This document shows, piece by piece, positions 26,275 through 36,415 of a stretch of DNA of 41,688 nt (position 1 is its first letter; each line of letters starts with the position of its first letter). The stretch is from an uncultured beta proteobacterium (lineage in GTDB: Bacteria > Pseudomonadota > Gammaproteobacteria > Burkholderiales > Burkholderiaceae_C). Position numbers and translations under genes: made by a program. The notes below the pieces were generated by a model that was not told the origin of the DNA, made no database searches, and worked only from the letters and a program-made list of their open reading frames with translations. Where the stretch lies: contig CAJCCO010000111.1 in the NCBI GenBank assembly GCA_903960915.1, forward strand, positions 1 to 41,688, written 5' to 3'.

Positions 26275-26327
26275 TTATATTCCCTGATGAGTAAGTGAAA
26301 GGGGTTGCGTCACACACAAAAGTGGCC

Positions 26328-26642
26328 TTAGCTACCCGATGCAGTAGGTGGGGTAGATGCTGAAGATGAGGCAGTATCTGCTTTGGGGGCGCTGCTTTCA
26401 GCCGGCTTGGTGTCTGTTGCGGTGGAAGGTGCCACGCTAGTCGCCGGTGCGGGTGTGGAGCCGCCCTTGAAGTCGGTGGCATACCAGCCTGAGCCTTTGA
26501 GCTGAAAACCAGCCGCAGTCACTTGTTTTTTAAAGGCGGCAGCGCCGCACTGAGGGCAGTCAGTCAGGGGGGAATCTGACATTTTTTGCAATACGTCTTT
26601 GGCAAACCCACAGGCGTCGCATTTATAGGCATAAATTGGCAT
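26328..26642 (-). CDS. FmdB-type zinc-ribbon protein
   Basis: This 104-residue protein has an N-terminal zinc ribbon with Cys8, Cys11, Cys29 and Cys32 (YKCDAC, then DCPQC). The family segment AAAFKKQVTAAGFQLKGSG follows, then a Ser/Thr/Ala-rich low-complexity tail from about residue 60 to the end. The family is named after a putative regulator in an amidase operon, but its function here is unknown. It lies between ubiB and the DUF502 gene. Confidence 0.87.
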   Translation of the reverse strand: MPIYAYKCDACGFAKDVLQKMSDSPLTDCPQCGAAAFKKQVTAAGFQLKGSGWYATDFKGGSTPAPATSVAPSTATDTKPAESSAPKADTASSSASTPPTASGS

Positions 26643-26713
26643 GGCGATAAGACTCGGATTTCAAGTTGCAAAGCTTTTGATTATAAAGGCTAGCCCCTGG
26701 CCAGCTCCCTTGG

Positions 26714-28279
26714 CTAGAAAGCCCAAACATGGCCCAAGAACTGGGTCACCACGGCCCCCAGAACAAAACCGACCGTTCCATAGATGAGGGCCTGCAATAA
26801 GCGGTTGGTGCGCTTTTGCTCTATCAGCAACTCTTGCGCCCATCGGTTGGCGTCCGCTTTGTTGTTTTGCAAAAAATCAACCAGCAAACGTGGCAGTTCC
26901 GGCAGCAGCTTGGCATACCGGGGCGCCTCGTTGCGCAACTGATCCAACAGCTTTTTCGGGCCCACTTGGTTGATCATCCATTTTTCAAGAAAGGGCTTGG
27001 CGGTGTCCCATAAATCGAGATCTGGGTCCAACTGGCGCCCCAGGCCCTCGATGTTGAGCAGCGTTTTTTGCAGCAGCACCAGCTGCGGCTGAATTTCAAC
27101 TGAAAAACGGCGTGAGGTCTGAAAGAGGCGCATCAAGACCAACCCGAGAGAAATTTCTTTCAGTGGCCGGTCAAAGTAAGGCTCACATACTGAGCGAATG
27201 GCCGACTCCAGCTCGTCGACCCGGGTCGCAGCGGGCACCCAGCCGGACTCGATGTGCAACTCGGCGACGCGCTTGTAGTCGCGCCGGAAAAAAGCCGTGA
27301 AATTTTGCGCCAGGTATTCCTTGTCGGTCTCGGTCAGCGTGCCAACAATACCGAAATCCAGTGAGATGTAGCGACCAAAGGTGCCCGGCTCCAGGCTGAC
27401 CTGGATATTGCCGGGATGCATGTCGGCATGGAAAAAACCGTCGCGAAAGACCTGGGTGAAGAAAATGGTGACACCGTCGCGCGCCAGCTTGGCAAAGTCG
27501 ACGCCCGCTGCGCGCAGGCGCTCAACTTGGTTGATGGGCACGCCATTCATGCGCTCCATCACGATCACCTCGGTGGTGCATAAGTCCCAGAACATCTCTG
27601 GTATCAGCACCAGGTCCAGTCCGGTCATGTTGCGGCGTAACTGCGCAGCGCTGGACGCCTCTCGCACCAGGTCGAGCTCATCGTGCAGGTATTTGTCAAA
27701 CTCGGCCACCACCTCTTTGGGCTTGAGGCGCTTGCCATCAGCGGACAGCCCGTCAACCCAGCCTGCCATCATGCGCAGCAGGCTCAGGTCTTTTTCCATG
27801 ACGGCCAACATACCAGGACGCAGCACCTTCACCGCCACCTCACGCGTTTTACCGGCGCGGTCTTGAATGACGGCAAAGTGCACTTGTGCAATGGAGGCGC
27901 TGGCAACAGGGACGCGGTCAAAAGAGACGAAGAGGTCGCCCAGCTTCTTGTTGAAAGCTCGCTCTATGCTGGCAATAGCCACGTCGCTGTCAAACGGTGG
28001 CACCTGGTCTTGCAGGCGGGCGAGCTCGTCTGCGATGTCAAGCGGCAGCAAATCACGCCGAGTGGAGAGCACTTGGCCAAACTTGACAAAAATCGGACCC
28101 AGGCGCTCCAGGGCTAGCCGAATGCGCTGGCCACGCGGCGCATCGAGCGAACGCCCAATGGCCAAGACCCGGGCCAAGGCGTTCAGCCAGGGCTTTTTAA
28201 AACTCGTGAGCAACAGCTGGTCCAGGCCATACCTGAACATCACCCAAACGATGAAGCTGCCTCGCAACAGGCGCGTCAT
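26714..28279 (-). CDS. ubiB: Ubiquinone biosynthesis ATPase/kinase-like protein UbiB
   Basis: This is a 521-residue ABC1/ADCK family protein. It starts at the ATG at 28279, which overlaps the ubiJ stop (ATGA). The longer open frame upstream only reads through ubiJ. The family KxGQ motif is at residues 66-69 (VKFGQ), followed by VAVKVLRPG, the [11 protein letters not shown] catalytic loop and LDFGIVG. One or two C-terminal transmembrane helices end the protein (from about residue 495). It supports ubiquinone assembly at the inner membrane, with UbiJ and UbiE encoded just upstream. Confidence 0.95.
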   Translation of the reverse strand: MTRLLRGSFIVWVMFRYGLDQLLLTSFKKPWLNALARVLAIGRSLDAPRGQRIRLALERLGPIFVKFGQVLSTRRDLLPLDIADELARLQDQVPPFDSDVAIASIERAFNKKLGDLFVSFDRVPVASASIAQVHFAVIQDRAGKTREVAVKVLRPGMLAVMEKDLSLLRMMAGWVDGLSADGKRLKPKEVVAEFDKYLHDELDLVREASSAAQLRRNMTGLDLVLIPEMFWDLCTTEVIVMERMNGVPINQVERLRAAGVDFAKLARDGVTIFFTQVFRDGFFHADMHPGNIQVSLEPGTFGRYISLDFGIVGTLTETDKEYLAQNFTAFFRRDYKRVAELHIESGWVPAATRVDELESAIRSVCEPYFDRPLKEISLGLVLMRLFQTSRRFSVEIQPQLVLLQKTLLNIEGLGRQLDPDLDLWDTAKPFLEKWMINQVGPKKLLDQLRNEAPRYAKLLPELPRLLVDFLQNNKADANRWAQELLIEQKRTNRLLQALIYGTVGFVLGAVVTQFLGHVWAF

Positions 28280-28836
28280 GCCTGCGCCTTGTTTTGCTCG
28301 GTGGCCTTGCGCGGGCCTAAAAACTCGCGCAAGGCACGGGCCATGGCCCGGAAACCCTGGCCCAGGGCATGGGCTGGCGCATCCCCAAACAGCCTGGCCA
28401 TGTCCTCCTCCAGGTCCCAACCCACGTGGTCAACCAGCCAGTTCACCTCGGCGGCAAGCTGCACATCGCCTTGAATTTGTACGGCCGGTTTGTCACCCCG
28501 CAAGGTGGCTTGAAACAAAGCCAGGGGCGAGGTTTCCATCACGGTCAGCGTCAAGTCTGCCTTGGCATTCACAGGCGCACGGTCCAGCAATCCAGCCGGG
28601 GTAGCCACCAAGTAAAGCTCAAACGACTGCCACTGCACGTGAACCACCTGCCCCTTGTGGCGCACCAGTCGGCGGGTGGCTTCTTGCTCTTGGATTAACA
28701 GGTGGTTGAGTAGCAGAACCAGACGTCGCTGGAGTTCATCAACAGCCCAAACGGGGGGCTTGAGTTGGGACAGTGGAAGGTTTTGAATCAAACCCTCCAA
28801 AATAGAAAAAGGGGACTGTGTTGCCATAGTCCCCAT
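28276..28836 (-). CDS. ubiJ: Ubiquinone biosynthesis accessory factor UbiJ (SCP2 domain)
   Basis: This 186-residue cytosolic protein has an SCP2-like lipid-binding domain (about residues 45-140) and a C-terminal helix. UbiJ with UbiK scaffolds the soluble ubiquinone-synthesis complex. Its identification rests on the weak but typical pattern ([18 protein letters not shown], then [17 protein letters not shown]) and on position between the Tim44-like gene and ubiB. ATGs at 28836 and 28827 are both possible starts. Translation is coupled to ubiB by a 4-nt overlap. Confidence 0.88.
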   Translation of the reverse strand: MGTMATQSPFSILEGLIQNLPLSQLKPPVWAVDELQRRLVLLLNHLLIQEQEATRRLVRHKGQVVHVQWQSFELYLVATPAGLLDRAPVNAKADLTLTVMETSPLALFQATLRGDKPAVQIQGDVQLAAEVNWLVDHVGWDLEEDMARLFGDAPAHALGQGFRAMARALREFLGPRKATEQNKAQA

Positions 28837-28871
28837 TATTCCCTGAATAGCCGCCGTTTTAGGCGCTAGGT

Positions 28872-29864
28872 TTATTGCAAAGCTTGCACGCCGGCCACCA
28901 ACCAGCCACTGCCGCCGCTTTTGGGCTTGGTCATGTTCCAGACTTCGCGGAACGGGTTAGGACCTGCGGACGGCTCCTCACGGATCATGCCGGAGAACTC
29001 GACGCTGACCATGTATTCGCCGCCCAAGTCTTCAATACCCAACAACTGGGCTTCAATCATCAACACCTCGGTGAGATTGCCGGGACCACCGGTATGCGCC
29101 TCTCGCTCTGCCAATTGGGCCTGAATTTCCTTCAACATGCTGTCCGTCATCATGACGCGCAAGGTGCCGATGTCAGCCTTGTCCCATGCAGCCTGCAAGG
29201 CTACAAAGTTGGCCTTGGCGGATATGAGGAAACCTTCGGTGTCAAAGTCAGCGGGAATACCCCAGGTTTGAGAACCACCCAAAGCCGAACCGATGCCGGA
29301 GCCGGAGGCCTGAGGCGCAGGCTTCAAACTTTCGAAGGCGGTGCTGCTGCGCTCCCAAGGACGGGCTGAGGCGTCATTGCCCACATTTTCCGGCCGGTAG
29401 GTGGACGGTGACTGTGCCTCGTTGCCCGGCGATGCACCCTGGAACGCAAAAGGCGACTTCGCAGTTTGTGACGATTGCGCCGCCTTACGGGAACGCATGA
29501 CCCAGCCCACCACCAACATGATGGCAAGGGCCAGCAGGCCAAACATCAGAACCTGGCCAATAACGCTACCCAGACCGCCCAGACCCAATGAGCTGGCCAA
29601 CCAAGCCAAGCCCAGACCCGCAGCCAAACCACCCAACATGGCGCCCCAAGGACGCTTGGGTGCGGCAGCAGGCGCCGCAGCGGGAGCAGCAGCAGGGGCT
29701 TTGGCCGCGCCTTGCTGTTGTGCCGGTGCCGGTGCCGCTTGACGCTGAGTCACGTTGGTGGACTGCTGGCCCACAGAGCGACCGCTGCCCATTCGTCGAG
29801 CGGCGTCGGCGTCCATCACGGCCACCAGCATACAGACAGCTAAAAGTGCAGACCAAATTTTCAT
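28872..29864 (-). CDS. Tim44-like domain protein, exported or membrane-anchored
   Basis: This 330-residue protein starts with a signal sequence (residues 1-22, ending ADA). An Ala/Pro/Gln-rich linker follows, then a glycine-rich hydrophobic pair of segments at about 75-125, and a C-terminal Tim44-like domain from about residue 200 (DTEGFLISAKANFVALQAAW). GGAG five bases before the ATG supports the start. It is regularly found between ubiE and ubiJ in Burkholderiales. The function is not established; an envelope or lipid-linked role is a guess. Confidence 0.85.
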   Translation of the reverse strand: MKIWSALLAVCMLVAVMDADAARRMGSGRSVGQQSTNVTQRQAAPAPAQQQGAAKAPAAAPAAAPAAAPKRPWGAMLGGLAAGLGLAWLASSLGLGGLGSVIGQVLMFGLLALAIMLVVGWVMRSRKAAQSSQTAKSPFAFQGASPGNEAQSPSTYRPENVGNDASARPWERSSTAFESLKPAPQASGSGIGSALGGSQTWGIPADFDTEGFLISAKANFVALQAAWDKADIGTLRVMMTDSMLKEIQAQLAEREAHTGGPGNLTEVLMIEAQLLGIEDLGGEYMVSVEFSGMIREEPSAGPNPFREVWNMTKPKSGGSGWLVAGVQALQ

Positions 29865-29928
29865 GACTTCTCCAAAAAAACGGCTAAAGACCGAGGACCA
29901 ATAACTTCAACCCCAGGGACTGCATTTT

Positions 29929-30660
29929 TCAGCATTTAATCCCGACATGCAAGGCTACCAGCCCACCGCTCAAATTATGGTAATCCACATGGCCAAAGCC
30001 ATTAACTTTCATCAGGGCTTTGAGCTCTTCCTGTCCGGGATGCATGCGAATGGACTCAGCCAGGTAGCGGTAGCTGGAGTCGTCGCCGGCCACTAACTTC
30101 CCGAGCTTGGGCAATATGTTGAAGGAGTACCAGTCGTAAACCTTTTCCAGAGGCGGCGCCACCTTAGAAAACTCCAGCACCAACAATTTACCCCCAGGTT
30201 TGAGTACCCGGTTCATCTCGGCCAGCGCCACCGCCTTGTGCGTCATGTTGCGCAAGCCAAACGCCACACTGACCACATCAAAATGGTTGCTGGGGAACGG
30301 CAGTTTTTCAGCATCACACACCAGCGTGGGCAACACCACGCCAGCATCCAGCAAACGGTCCCGACCGGTGCGCAACATGGCTTCGTTGATGTCGGTATGC
30401 ACCACGCGGCCGGTTTTGCCGACCTTTTTGGAAAACGCCAGTGCCAAATCACCGGTGCCGCCTGCAATGTCAAGCACCTGTGCACCCTCATGCAGGTTGG
30501 CAACCTGGACCGTGAATGCTTTCCAGACCCGGTGCAGCCCCATGGACATCAAGTCGTTCATCAGGTCGTACTTGGGGGCGACCGAATCGAACACGCGACG
30601 AACGTGCTGGGCTTTTTCGGTTTCTTCAACTTTTTTAAAACCGAAATGTGTGCTGCTCAT
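29929..30660 (-). CDS. ubiE: Ubiquinone/menaquinone C-methyltransferase UbiE
   Basis: This 243-residue SAM-dependent enzyme methylates the quinone ring in ubiquinone (and, where present, menaquinone) synthesis. Motifs are [16 protein letters not shown] near residue 26, the SAM loop [30 protein letters not shown] and the [15 protein letters not shown] strand. It begins 24 nt after secA ends, with AAGGA 13 bases before the ATG. It heads the ubiE-Tim44-ubiJ-ubiB series. Confidence 0.96.
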   Translation of the reverse strand: MSSTHFGFKKVEETEKAQHVRRVFDSVAPKYDLMNDLMSMGLHRVWKAFTVQVANLHEGAQVLDIAGGTGDLALAFSKKVGKTGRVVHTDINEAMLRTGRDRLLDAGVVLPTLVCDAEKLPFPSNHFDVVSVAFGLRNMTHKAVALAEMNRVLKPGGKLLVLEFSKVAPPLEKVYDWYSFNILPKLGKLVAGDDSSYRYLAESIRMHPGQEELKALMKVNGFGHVDYHNLSGGLVALHVGIKC

Positions 30661-30684
30661 GGCCGTCTTGTCTTCCTTAGGGGG

Positions 30685-33450
30685 TCAGTTGAGTTTGCCG
30701 TGGCAATGCTTGTATTTGTTGCCGCTACCACAGGGACACGGTTCGTTTCGACCCACGCGTGCAAAGGCCTGGCCAGCCAGACCGACGTTTTGGCCAACCG
30801 TGTTTTCGTCCACCACGGTTTCAACCCCACCCGTTTCTGTCGGTGCGGTGTAGGTCACGTTGGCAATTTTCTCTGCGCGGCTTTCCAGATCGTCCGCCGC
30901 TTGCTCAAGTTGCTCGCTGGACTGAATCTTCACGGTCATAAGGGTTTTGGTGACCTCGTTTTTCACCGCGTCCAGCAACTGACCGAACAATTCAAAGGCC
31001 TCACGCTTGTATTCCTGCTTGGGCTGCTTCTGGGCATACCCGCGCAAGTGAATGCCTTGGCGCAGATAGTCCAGCGCACTGAGGTGCTCACGCCAATGCG
31101 TATCAATGCTTTGCAGCAACACCATGCGCTCGAACTGGGTAAAGTTGCCATCTCCGACCAGAGCCAACTTAGCGTCAAACAAACGGTTTGCTTCGGTCTG
31201 CACGCTCAGCAACAGGTCTTCATCGGTGATGGCACTGGCAGCACTGATTTGTTGCTGCAAGTCCAAATGGACCTGCCACTCGTCAGCCAGGACTTGCTCC
31301 AGCTTCTGGATTTCCCACTGCTCTTCGACAGATTCGACCGACACATACTGGCGCACCAAATCGTGAAAGCAGCCTTCCCGCAAAGAGGTGATTTGAGCGC
31401 TCAGGTCAGTGGCGTCCAAAATTTCGTTGCGTTGCTGGTAAATCACTTTACGCTGGTCGTTGGACACATCGTCATATTCCAGCAACTGCTTGCGCATATC
31501 GAAGTTACGGGCTTCCACCTTGCGCTGAGCGCTCTCGATGCTGCGGGTCACGATGCCGGCTTCAATGGCTTCGCCATCGGGCATTTTCAGGCGGTCCATG
31601 ATGGCCTTCACGCGGTCGCCGGCAAAAATGCGCATCAGCGAATCGTCCAGGCTCAGGTAAAAACGCGAGGAGCCGGGATCGCCCTGGCGGCCCGAGCGAC
31701 CGCGCAACTGGTTGTCAATACGGCGTGATTCGTGGCGTTCGGTGGCGATAATTCGCAGGCCACCCAAGGCCTTGATCTGTTCGTGGTCGATGGTCCACTG
31801 AGCCCGAATCGCGTCAATTTTGGATTGCTGCTGCGCAGCATGCAAAGTCTCGTCGGCCTCGACCTCTTCAATGGCTTTGCCAATATTGCCGCCCAGCACA
31901 ATGTCCGTCCCACGGCCGGCCATGTTGGTGGCAATGGTGATCATCTTGGCGCGGCCGGCCTGGGCCACGATATCTGCTTCACGCGCGTGCTGCTTGGCAT
32001 TGAGCACTTGGTGCGGCAGTTTTTCTTTCTCGAGCAACTGCGCAATGATTTCCGAGTTTTCAATCGACGTGGTACCGACCAATACCGGTTGCCCACGCTC
32101 GTAGCACTCTCGAATATCCTGGATGGCCGCTTCGTATTTTTCCCGGGTGGTCTTGTAGACGCGGTCGAGCTGGTCATCGCGCCGGCTGGGTCGGTTGGGT
32201 GGCATGACCACTGTCTCCAGACCATAAATTTCTTGAAATTCGTAGGCTTCTGTATCGGCCGTACCCGTCATTCCGGCCAGCTTGCCGTAGAGGCGAAAGT
32301 AGTTCTGGAAAGTGATGGACGCCATGGTCTGGTTTTCAGGCTGAATGGCTACACCTTCCTTGGCTTCCACCGCCTGGTGCAGGCCTTCGCTCCAGCGACG
32401 GCCGGACATCAGGCGCCCAGTGAACTCGTCGACGATCACAATTTCCCCGTCCTGAACCACGTAATGCTGGTCGCGGTGGTACAGGTGGTTGGCACGCAAT
32501 GCGGCATACAGGTGATGCATCAGCGTGATATTGGCTGGGTCGTACAGGGTGGCGCCTTCAGGGATCAAGCCCATATCATGAAGAATGCGCTCGGCACTTT
32601 CATGGCCCTGCTCCGTCAGGAAGACCTGGTGACTTTTTTCATCCAGCGTGAAATCGCCAGGGGTAATGACGCCCTCCCCGGTACGAGGGTCGGCCTCCCC
32701 CACTTGCTTGACCAGCAAGGGAACTGTTTTGTTAATCGCCACGTACAGGCTGGTGTGGTCTTCCGCTTGACCGCTGATGATCAGAGGGGTGCGCGCCTCG
32801 TCAATCAAGATGGAATCCACCTCATCAACAATGGCAAAGTTCAAACCACGTTGAACCCTGTCAGACGCTTCGTAGACCATGTTGTCGCGCAGATAGTCAA
32901 AGCCATACTCGTTATTGGTGCCGTAGGTAATGTCAGAGCGGTAGGCCGCCTGCTTCTCATCACGTGGCATATTGGGCAAGTTGATGCCCACCGACAGGCC
33001 CAAAAAGTTATACAACTTGCCCATCCAGCGCGCATCGCGGTTGGCCAGGTAATCGTTGACCGTGACAACGTGGACGCCCTTGCCCGTCAAGGCGTTGAGG
33101 TAAACCGGCAAGGTGGCGGTCAAGGTTTTACCTTCACCCGTGCCCATTTCAGAAATTTTGCCATTGTGCAAGGACATGCCGCCCAACATTTGCACGTCAA
33201 AGTGGCGCATCTTCATGACGCGTTTGGAGCCTTCGCGCACGACAGCAAACGCCTCGGGCAACAAGGCATCCAGGGTTTCTCCCTGCTCAACCCGGGTTTT
33301 GAATTCTTGCGTTTTGGCGCGCAGAGCCTCGTCGCTCAGAACTTCAAGCTGCGACTCCATGGCATTGATACGCAGCACGCTTTGACGGTACTGTTTGAGC
33401 AAGCGGTCATTTCGACTGCCGAAAATTTTGGTGAGAATATTGATAGCCAT
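30685..33450 (-). CDS. secA: Preprotein translocase ATPase SecA
   Basis: This 921-residue motor of Sec-dependent export couples ATP hydrolysis to pushing preproteins through SecYEG. Walker A GTGEGKT is at residues 103-109, the [15 protein letters not shown] segment carries the Walker B acid, and [14 protein letters not shown] and [10 protein letters not shown] follow in the second nucleotide-binding fold. The C-terminal zinc site, with Cys905, Cys907, Cys916 and His917, binds SecB, which is encoded at 12456-12908. No SecM-like leader peptide is seen in the 137 nt upstream. Confidence 0.98.
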   Translation of the reverse strand: MAINILTKIFGSRNDRLLKQYRQSVLRINAMESQLEVLSDEALRAKTQEFKTRVEQGETLDALLPEAFAVVREGSKRVMKMRHFDVQMLGGMSLHNGKISEMGTGEGKTLTATLPVYLNALTGKGVHVVTVNDYLANRDARWMGKLYNFLGLSVGINLPNMPRDEKQAAYRSDITYGTNNEYGFDYLRDNMVYEASDRVQRGLNFAIVDEVDSILIDEARTPLIISGQAEDHTSLYVAINKTVPLLVKQVGEADPRTGEGVITPGDFTLDEKSHQVFLTEQGHESAERILHDMGLIPEGATLYDPANITLMHHLYAALRANHLYHRDQHYVVQDGEIVIVDEFTGRLMSGRRWSEGLHQAVEAKEGVAIQPENQTMASITFQNYFRLYGKLAGMTGTADTEAYEFQEIYGLETVVMPPNRPSRRDDQLDRVYKTTREKYEAAIQDIRECYERGQPVLVGTTSIENSEIIAQLLEKEKLPHQVLNAKQHAREADIVAQAGRAKMITIATNMAGRGTDIVLGGNIGKAIEEVEADETLHAAQQQSKIDAIRAQWTIDHEQIKALGGLRIIATERHESRRIDNQLRGRSGRQGDPGSSRFYLSLDDSLMRIFAGDRVKAIMDRLKMPDGEAIEAGIVTRSIESAQRKVEARNFDMRKQLLEYDDVSNDQRKVIYQQRNEILDATDLSAQITSLREGCFHDLVRQYVSVESVEEQWEIQKLEQVLADEWQVHLDLQQQISAASAITDEDLLLSVQTEANRLFDAKLALVGDGNFTQFERMVLLQSIDTHWREHLSALDYLRQGIHLRGYAQKQPKQEYKREAFELFGQLLDAVKNEVTKTLMTVKIQSSEQLEQAADDLESRAEKIANVTYTAPTETGGVETVVDENTVGQNVGLAGQAFARVGRNEPCPCGSGNKYKHCHGKLN

Positions 33451-33587
33451 GAATACAAGACGGTCTCGTCAACCCGATGGGCAGCTGAGAAGCGCAATCC
33501 TTATGAATCTGTTGGAAGTGGGGGCACTCTCTCAAATTACATCCGCGCAAGCGAATTAATCCAGGCTGAGTAGCTCATCGACTGATT
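33451..33587 (-). other. secA upstream region, no gene recognised
   Basis: These 137 nt between the M23 gene and secA hold no open frame of note and no clear terminator. A TAAAAT hexamer lies near its far end (about 33576-33582, minus strand). A secA promoter or leader would be expected here, but I cannot fix one. Confidence 0.3.
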
Positions 33588-34592
33588 TTACCTTTGCCCA
33601 GCTGCGGTTCGAACGCCCGTGGGCTGTGATGCCGTCAACCCTGGCGGGTTAACAGTGGCAATCTTTACGCCAGGAGCCGGGGTGAGTTGGCGTCCAGCCT
33701 GTAAGAACTGCTGGGGATTTTGAGGAATACCTTGCACCAAGACCTCAAAATGCAAATGTGGGCCAGTGGACCGCCCAGTGGTTCCCACTTCCCCAATTTT
33801 CTGCCCGCCTTTGATCAGATCGCCCTTTTTGACGCCTGTTTTGGAGGCGTGCGCGTAGCGGGTCACCAAGTCGTTGCCGTGGTCAATTTCAATCATATTG
33901 CCGTACTCGGGATGGAATTCCTGCGCCACCACCATGCCGCCAGCTGCAGCCAGAATGGCGGTGCCGGTGACCGCCTGGTAATCGAGCCCGGTATGCAGCG
34001 CCGAACGGCCCGTCATAGGATCGATACGCCAGCCAAACAGAGAGCCGAGGTTGACCACAGGCACCGGCTGGCGCGTGGGAATCAGCAAGCTTTTCATTTT
34101 CTGTTCAAACAGGCGGGACTCCATCACCGTCATCAAATCGGTCTCACGATCGGTCAATCGGTCCAGATCGGCCAAGGTGACCTGCAATTCCTCTAGCGTC
34201 AAGGGTCGGCCCGAGACCAGCGCCCCGCCCTGTCCTGGCTTGGCCTTGATGTCGCCGGGGTTGATGCCAGCCAAGCCAGAAACGCGCTCACCCAGGGACT
34301 CTATCTGGGTTATCTTGACTTGCAATTCACCTACTTGGCGCGCCAGGGCATCGAGGTTTTCGCGCATGAATTTTTCGCGCTGTGCAAACTCGTCCTTCAC
34401 AACAAGGCGCAACAGATCGCCCACGATAGGCCATCCTTCGCGGGCCCCACGCAAAAACACCCAGTGGTACAAACCGGCCGAGGTGAGCATCAACAAGGAG
34501 GCGGCCACTAACGAAGACAGCAGTAGTTTGGTACCGCTGAGGTGAATGGCCCTGCTTTTAGCCAGCCAGGCATCCGTGATAATCAACTGCAC
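33588..34592 (-). CDS. M23 family metallopeptidase (LytM domain)
   Basis: This 334-residue protein starts at a GTG supported by AAGGA seven bases upstream. One transmembrane segment lies at about residues 25-48, a coiled-coil-like stretch at about 75-165, and a C-terminal LytM domain carries the zinc residues (HTGLD) and HLHFEV. It should be anchored in the inner membrane and act on peptidoglycan cross-links or activate an amidase. It is followed by secA after 137 nt, and is divergent from the DUF721 gene with only 26 nt between start codons. Confidence 0.9.
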   Translation of the reverse strand: MQLIITDAWLAKSRAIHLSGTKLLLSSLVAASLLMLTSAGLYHWVFLRGAREGWPIVGDLLRLVVKDEFAQREKFMRENLDALARQVGELQVKITQIESLGERVSGLAGINPGDIKAKPGQGGALVSGRPLTLEELQVTLADLDRLTDRETDLMTVMESRLFEQKMKSLLIPTRQPVPVVNLGSLFGWRIDPMTGRSALHTGLDYQAVTGTAILAAAGGMVVAQEFHPEYGNMIEIDHGNDLVTRYAHASKTGVKKGDLIKGGQKIGEVGTTGRSTGPHLHFEVLVQGIPQNPQQFLQAGRQLTPAPGVKIATVNPPGLTASQPTGVRTAAGQR

Positions 34593-34618
34593 AGGAATAT
34601 CCTTTCAAACACTTGCTC

Positions 34619-34930
34619 ATGAACCGCCGGCATCATTCGTTTACCCTGCTGCAAGCAAGTCAGGATTCGCCCACCCTGGCGAGGTTGACGGAGCTTACGC
34701 GCGACTCCGTGGCTCGTCTGGCCGCCATTCAACCGCTCATCCCCGGCAACTTGCGCCATGCCATTCAGGCCGGCCCCATTGATGGACCCGTGTGGTGCCT
34801 GCTGCTGGACAATAACGCGGCCGCCGCCAAAATACGCCAACTGCTGCCTGCCATGGAAGCGCATTTGCGCTCGAAGGGATGGGAGGTTAACTCAATACGG
34901 CTCAAGGTTCAATTGAACAGACTGCGTTGA
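34619..34930 (+). CDS. DUF721/DciA-like small protein
   Basis: This is a 103-residue basic protein. The ATG at 34619 is chosen over the TTG two codons earlier. The pattern (LIPGNLRHAIQAGPIDGPVW, then LLLDNNAAAAKIRQLLPA and a final EVNSIRLKVQ) resembles DUF721, the family of the DnaB-helicase operator DciA, in which a short C-terminal KH-like fold is followed by R/K-rich residues. DUF721 genes often sit near M23 and secA genes in proteobacteria. Here it is divergent from M23. The assignment is moderate because the protein is short. Confidence 0.65.
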   Translation: MNRRHHSFTLLQASQDSPTLARLTELTRDSVARLAAIQPLIPGNLRHAIQAGPIDGPVWCLLLDNNAAAAKIRQLLPAMEAHLRSKGWEVNSIRLKVQLNRLR

Positions 34931-34952
34931 GGGCAAACTGCTACCCCATGAA

Positions 34953-34986
34953 AAAACCCGCGTCTCGGTTAAGAAACGCGGGTTTT
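34953..34986. terminator. Bidirectional intrinsic terminator
   Basis: AAAACCCGCGT (34953-34963) pairs perfectly with ACGCGGGTTTT (34976-34986) around a 12-nt loop, and both arms end in A/T runs. It lies between the DUF721 gene (+) and tRNA-Thr (-), which converge, and can stop transcription from both. Confidence 0.85.
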
Positions 34987-35015
34987 AAGCCATTTTGCTG
35001 TTTGTAACAATTAAA

Positions 35016-35091
35016 TGGTGCCGCTTGTCGGATTCGAACTGACGACCTACCGCTTACAAGGCGGTTGCTCTACCAACTGAGCTAAAGCGGC
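35016..35091 (-). tRNA. tRNA-Thr (anticodon TGT)
   Basis: The 76-nt cloverleaf on the minus strand begins GCCGCTT and ends AAGCGGC-A-CCA, so the CCA is encoded. The D-loop reads AGCTCAGTTGGTAGAGC, the anticodon loop CTTGTAA has TGT at 35058-35056, and the T-arm contains TTCGAAT. It reads ACA codons, with wobble to others. It lies just downstream of sspB and ahead of a bidirectional terminator. A TAAAAT at 35101-35106 on the same strand could be its own -10 box. Confidence 0.97.
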
Positions 35092-35144
35092 GAAGACAAT
35101 ATTTTAACTGTAATCCAGAGGGCTTACCGAGCCTAGGCCCGGCT

Positions 35145-35681
35145 TTATTTCACACGTTTAAGAAAGGGGCGCACGCCTGCTGACGTTGGTCGGGAGGGAT
35201 CGGGCTCATCCCCTGTTTCATCGGGCGAACGCTCTGAGGTCACTCGGGATAATTGAACAGGCTTGCCCTCTGGGAGAACCACCTGGGTATTTTCTGAATT
35301 GCGATTCAAGCCTGCGACGGGTGCGGCGGTGAGCGTCTTTTTATCACCTTGGGCAGCCGGGCGGGGGAACGCCATACCCTGGCCATTTTCCTTGGCGAAT
35401 ATGGCAGCCACTTGGCTGATGGGCACCACGATGTCGCGTGGCACGCCTCCGAAACGGGCTTTGAACTCTATAAATTCATTGCCCAACTGCAAGGCGCTGG
35501 TCGCATCGAAGCTGATGTTCAGCACAATTTCCCCGTCCTTCACGAACTCGCGGGGAACCAGCACCTGTTCATTCACCACCACCACCACATAGGGCGTCAA
35601 GGCGTTGTCCGTGCACCATTCGTACAAGGCACGAATGAGGTAAGGCCGTGTAGAACTGGTGTCCAGAGCAGCAATCATCAC
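35145..35681 (-). CDS. sspB: ClpXP protease specificity-enhancing factor SspB
   Basis: This 178-residue adaptor delivers ssrA-tagged proteins to ClpXP. The folded domain covers about residues 1-110 (RPYLIRALYEWC, FKARFGGVPRDIVVPISQV). A disordered Pro/Ser/Asp-rich linker follows, then a C-terminal tail, RPFLKRVK. This fits the ClpX-docking XB pattern of E. coli SspB (RPALRVVK). It is 18 nt downstream of sspA. An in-frame second ATG follows the first codon directly. Confidence 0.94.
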   Translation of the reverse strand: MMIAALDTSSTRPYLIRALYEWCTDNALTPYVVVVVNEQVLVPREFVKDGEIVLNISFDATSALQLGNEFIEFKARFGGVPRDIVVPISQVAAIFAKENGQGMAFPRPAAQGDKKTLTAAPVAGLNRNSENTQVVLPEGKPVQLSRVTSERSPDETGDEPDPSRPTSAGVRPFLKRVK

Positions 35682-35699
35682 AACAAGCGCATCAACAGT

Positions 35700-36311
35700 T
35701 TATTTACGCATCACTTTTTCAGACGGCGTCAACGCTTCAATATAAGCAGGGCGCGAGAAAATGCGCTCGGCATATTTAAGCAATGGCGCGGCGTTCTTGC
35801 TCAGGTCAATGCCGTAGTAATCCAGACGCCACAGCAAAGGGGCAATGGCGACGTCGAGCATAGAGAACCCATCACCCAGCATGTACTTGTTTTTCATGAA
35901 CACGGGGGCGAGTTGTGTCAGACGGTCGCGGATGTGGGCGCGGGCCTTTTCCATCAACTTTTCATTGCCTTTGGCGGTGCGAGACTCCAGGGTAGAGACG
36001 TGCACGAACAACTCTTTCTCAAAATTGAGCAGGAACAAACGCACACGGGCGCGGTCCACAGGGTCACCGGGCATCAGTTGAGGATGTGGAAACCGCTCAT
36101 CAATGTACTCATTGATGATGTTGGATTCGTACAAGATCAAATCACGCTCGACCAGGATTGGCACCTGACCGTAGGGGTTCATGACGTTGATGTCTTCAGG
36201 CTTGTTGTAAAGATCGACGTCGCGAATTTCAAAGTCCATGCCCTTCTCGAAGAGAACAAAGCGGCAGCGGTGAGAAAAAGGGCAGGTAGTACCTGAATAC
36301 AAGACCATCAT
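35700..36311 (-). CDS. sspA: Stringent starvation protein A (SspA, GST-like)
   Basis: This 203-residue protein has a GST-like fold: an N-terminal thioredoxin-like part (SGTTCPFSHRCRFVLFEKG) and a C-terminal helical part. SspA binds RNA polymerase and alters transcription under starvation and acid stress. The conserved GQVPILVERDLILYES cis-Pro region and the DERFPHPQLMPGDP surface loop are present. AGGAG at 36319-36323 supports the ATG at 36311. It follows the petABC terminator and precedes sspB, with which it forms a pair. Confidence 0.95.
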   Translation of the reverse strand: MMVLYSGTTCPFSHRCRFVLFEKGMDFEIRDVDLYNKPEDINVMNPYGQVPILVERDLILYESNIINEYIDERFPHPQLMPGDPVDRARVRLFLLNFEKELFVHVSTLESRTAKGNEKLMEKARAHIRDRLTQLAPVFMKNKYMLGDGFSMLDVAIAPLLWRLDYYGIDLSKNAAPLLKYAERIFSRPAYIEALTPSEKVMRK

Positions 36312-36318
36312 GGTGTGG

Positions 36319-36363
36319 CTCCTAAAAATTAAAAAGAGTGGGATGCCTCAAGCAGTCCCACTC
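36319..36363 (-). terminator. Intrinsic terminator after petC, overlapping the sspA ribosome site
   Basis: In the transcript GAGTGGGA (36363-36356) pairs with TCCCACTC (36343-36336), with a smaller TGC/GCA pair inside the loop. The T-rich tail TTTTTAATTTTT (36335-36324) runs straight into the AGGAG Shine-Dalgarno of sspA (36323-36319). Confidence 0.75.
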
Positions 36364-36415
36364 CAAACAAGCTCAGGCGGCATCTGCTGATGCATCACCC
36401 AAGCAGGGGTTCTTA

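Noticed and set aside
31732..33573. 613-codon open frame on the plus strand opposite secA
   Set aside because: It mirrors secA in a GC-rich genome with biased third positions. The translation is His/Gln/Val-rich, has no family features, and secA is unmistakable.
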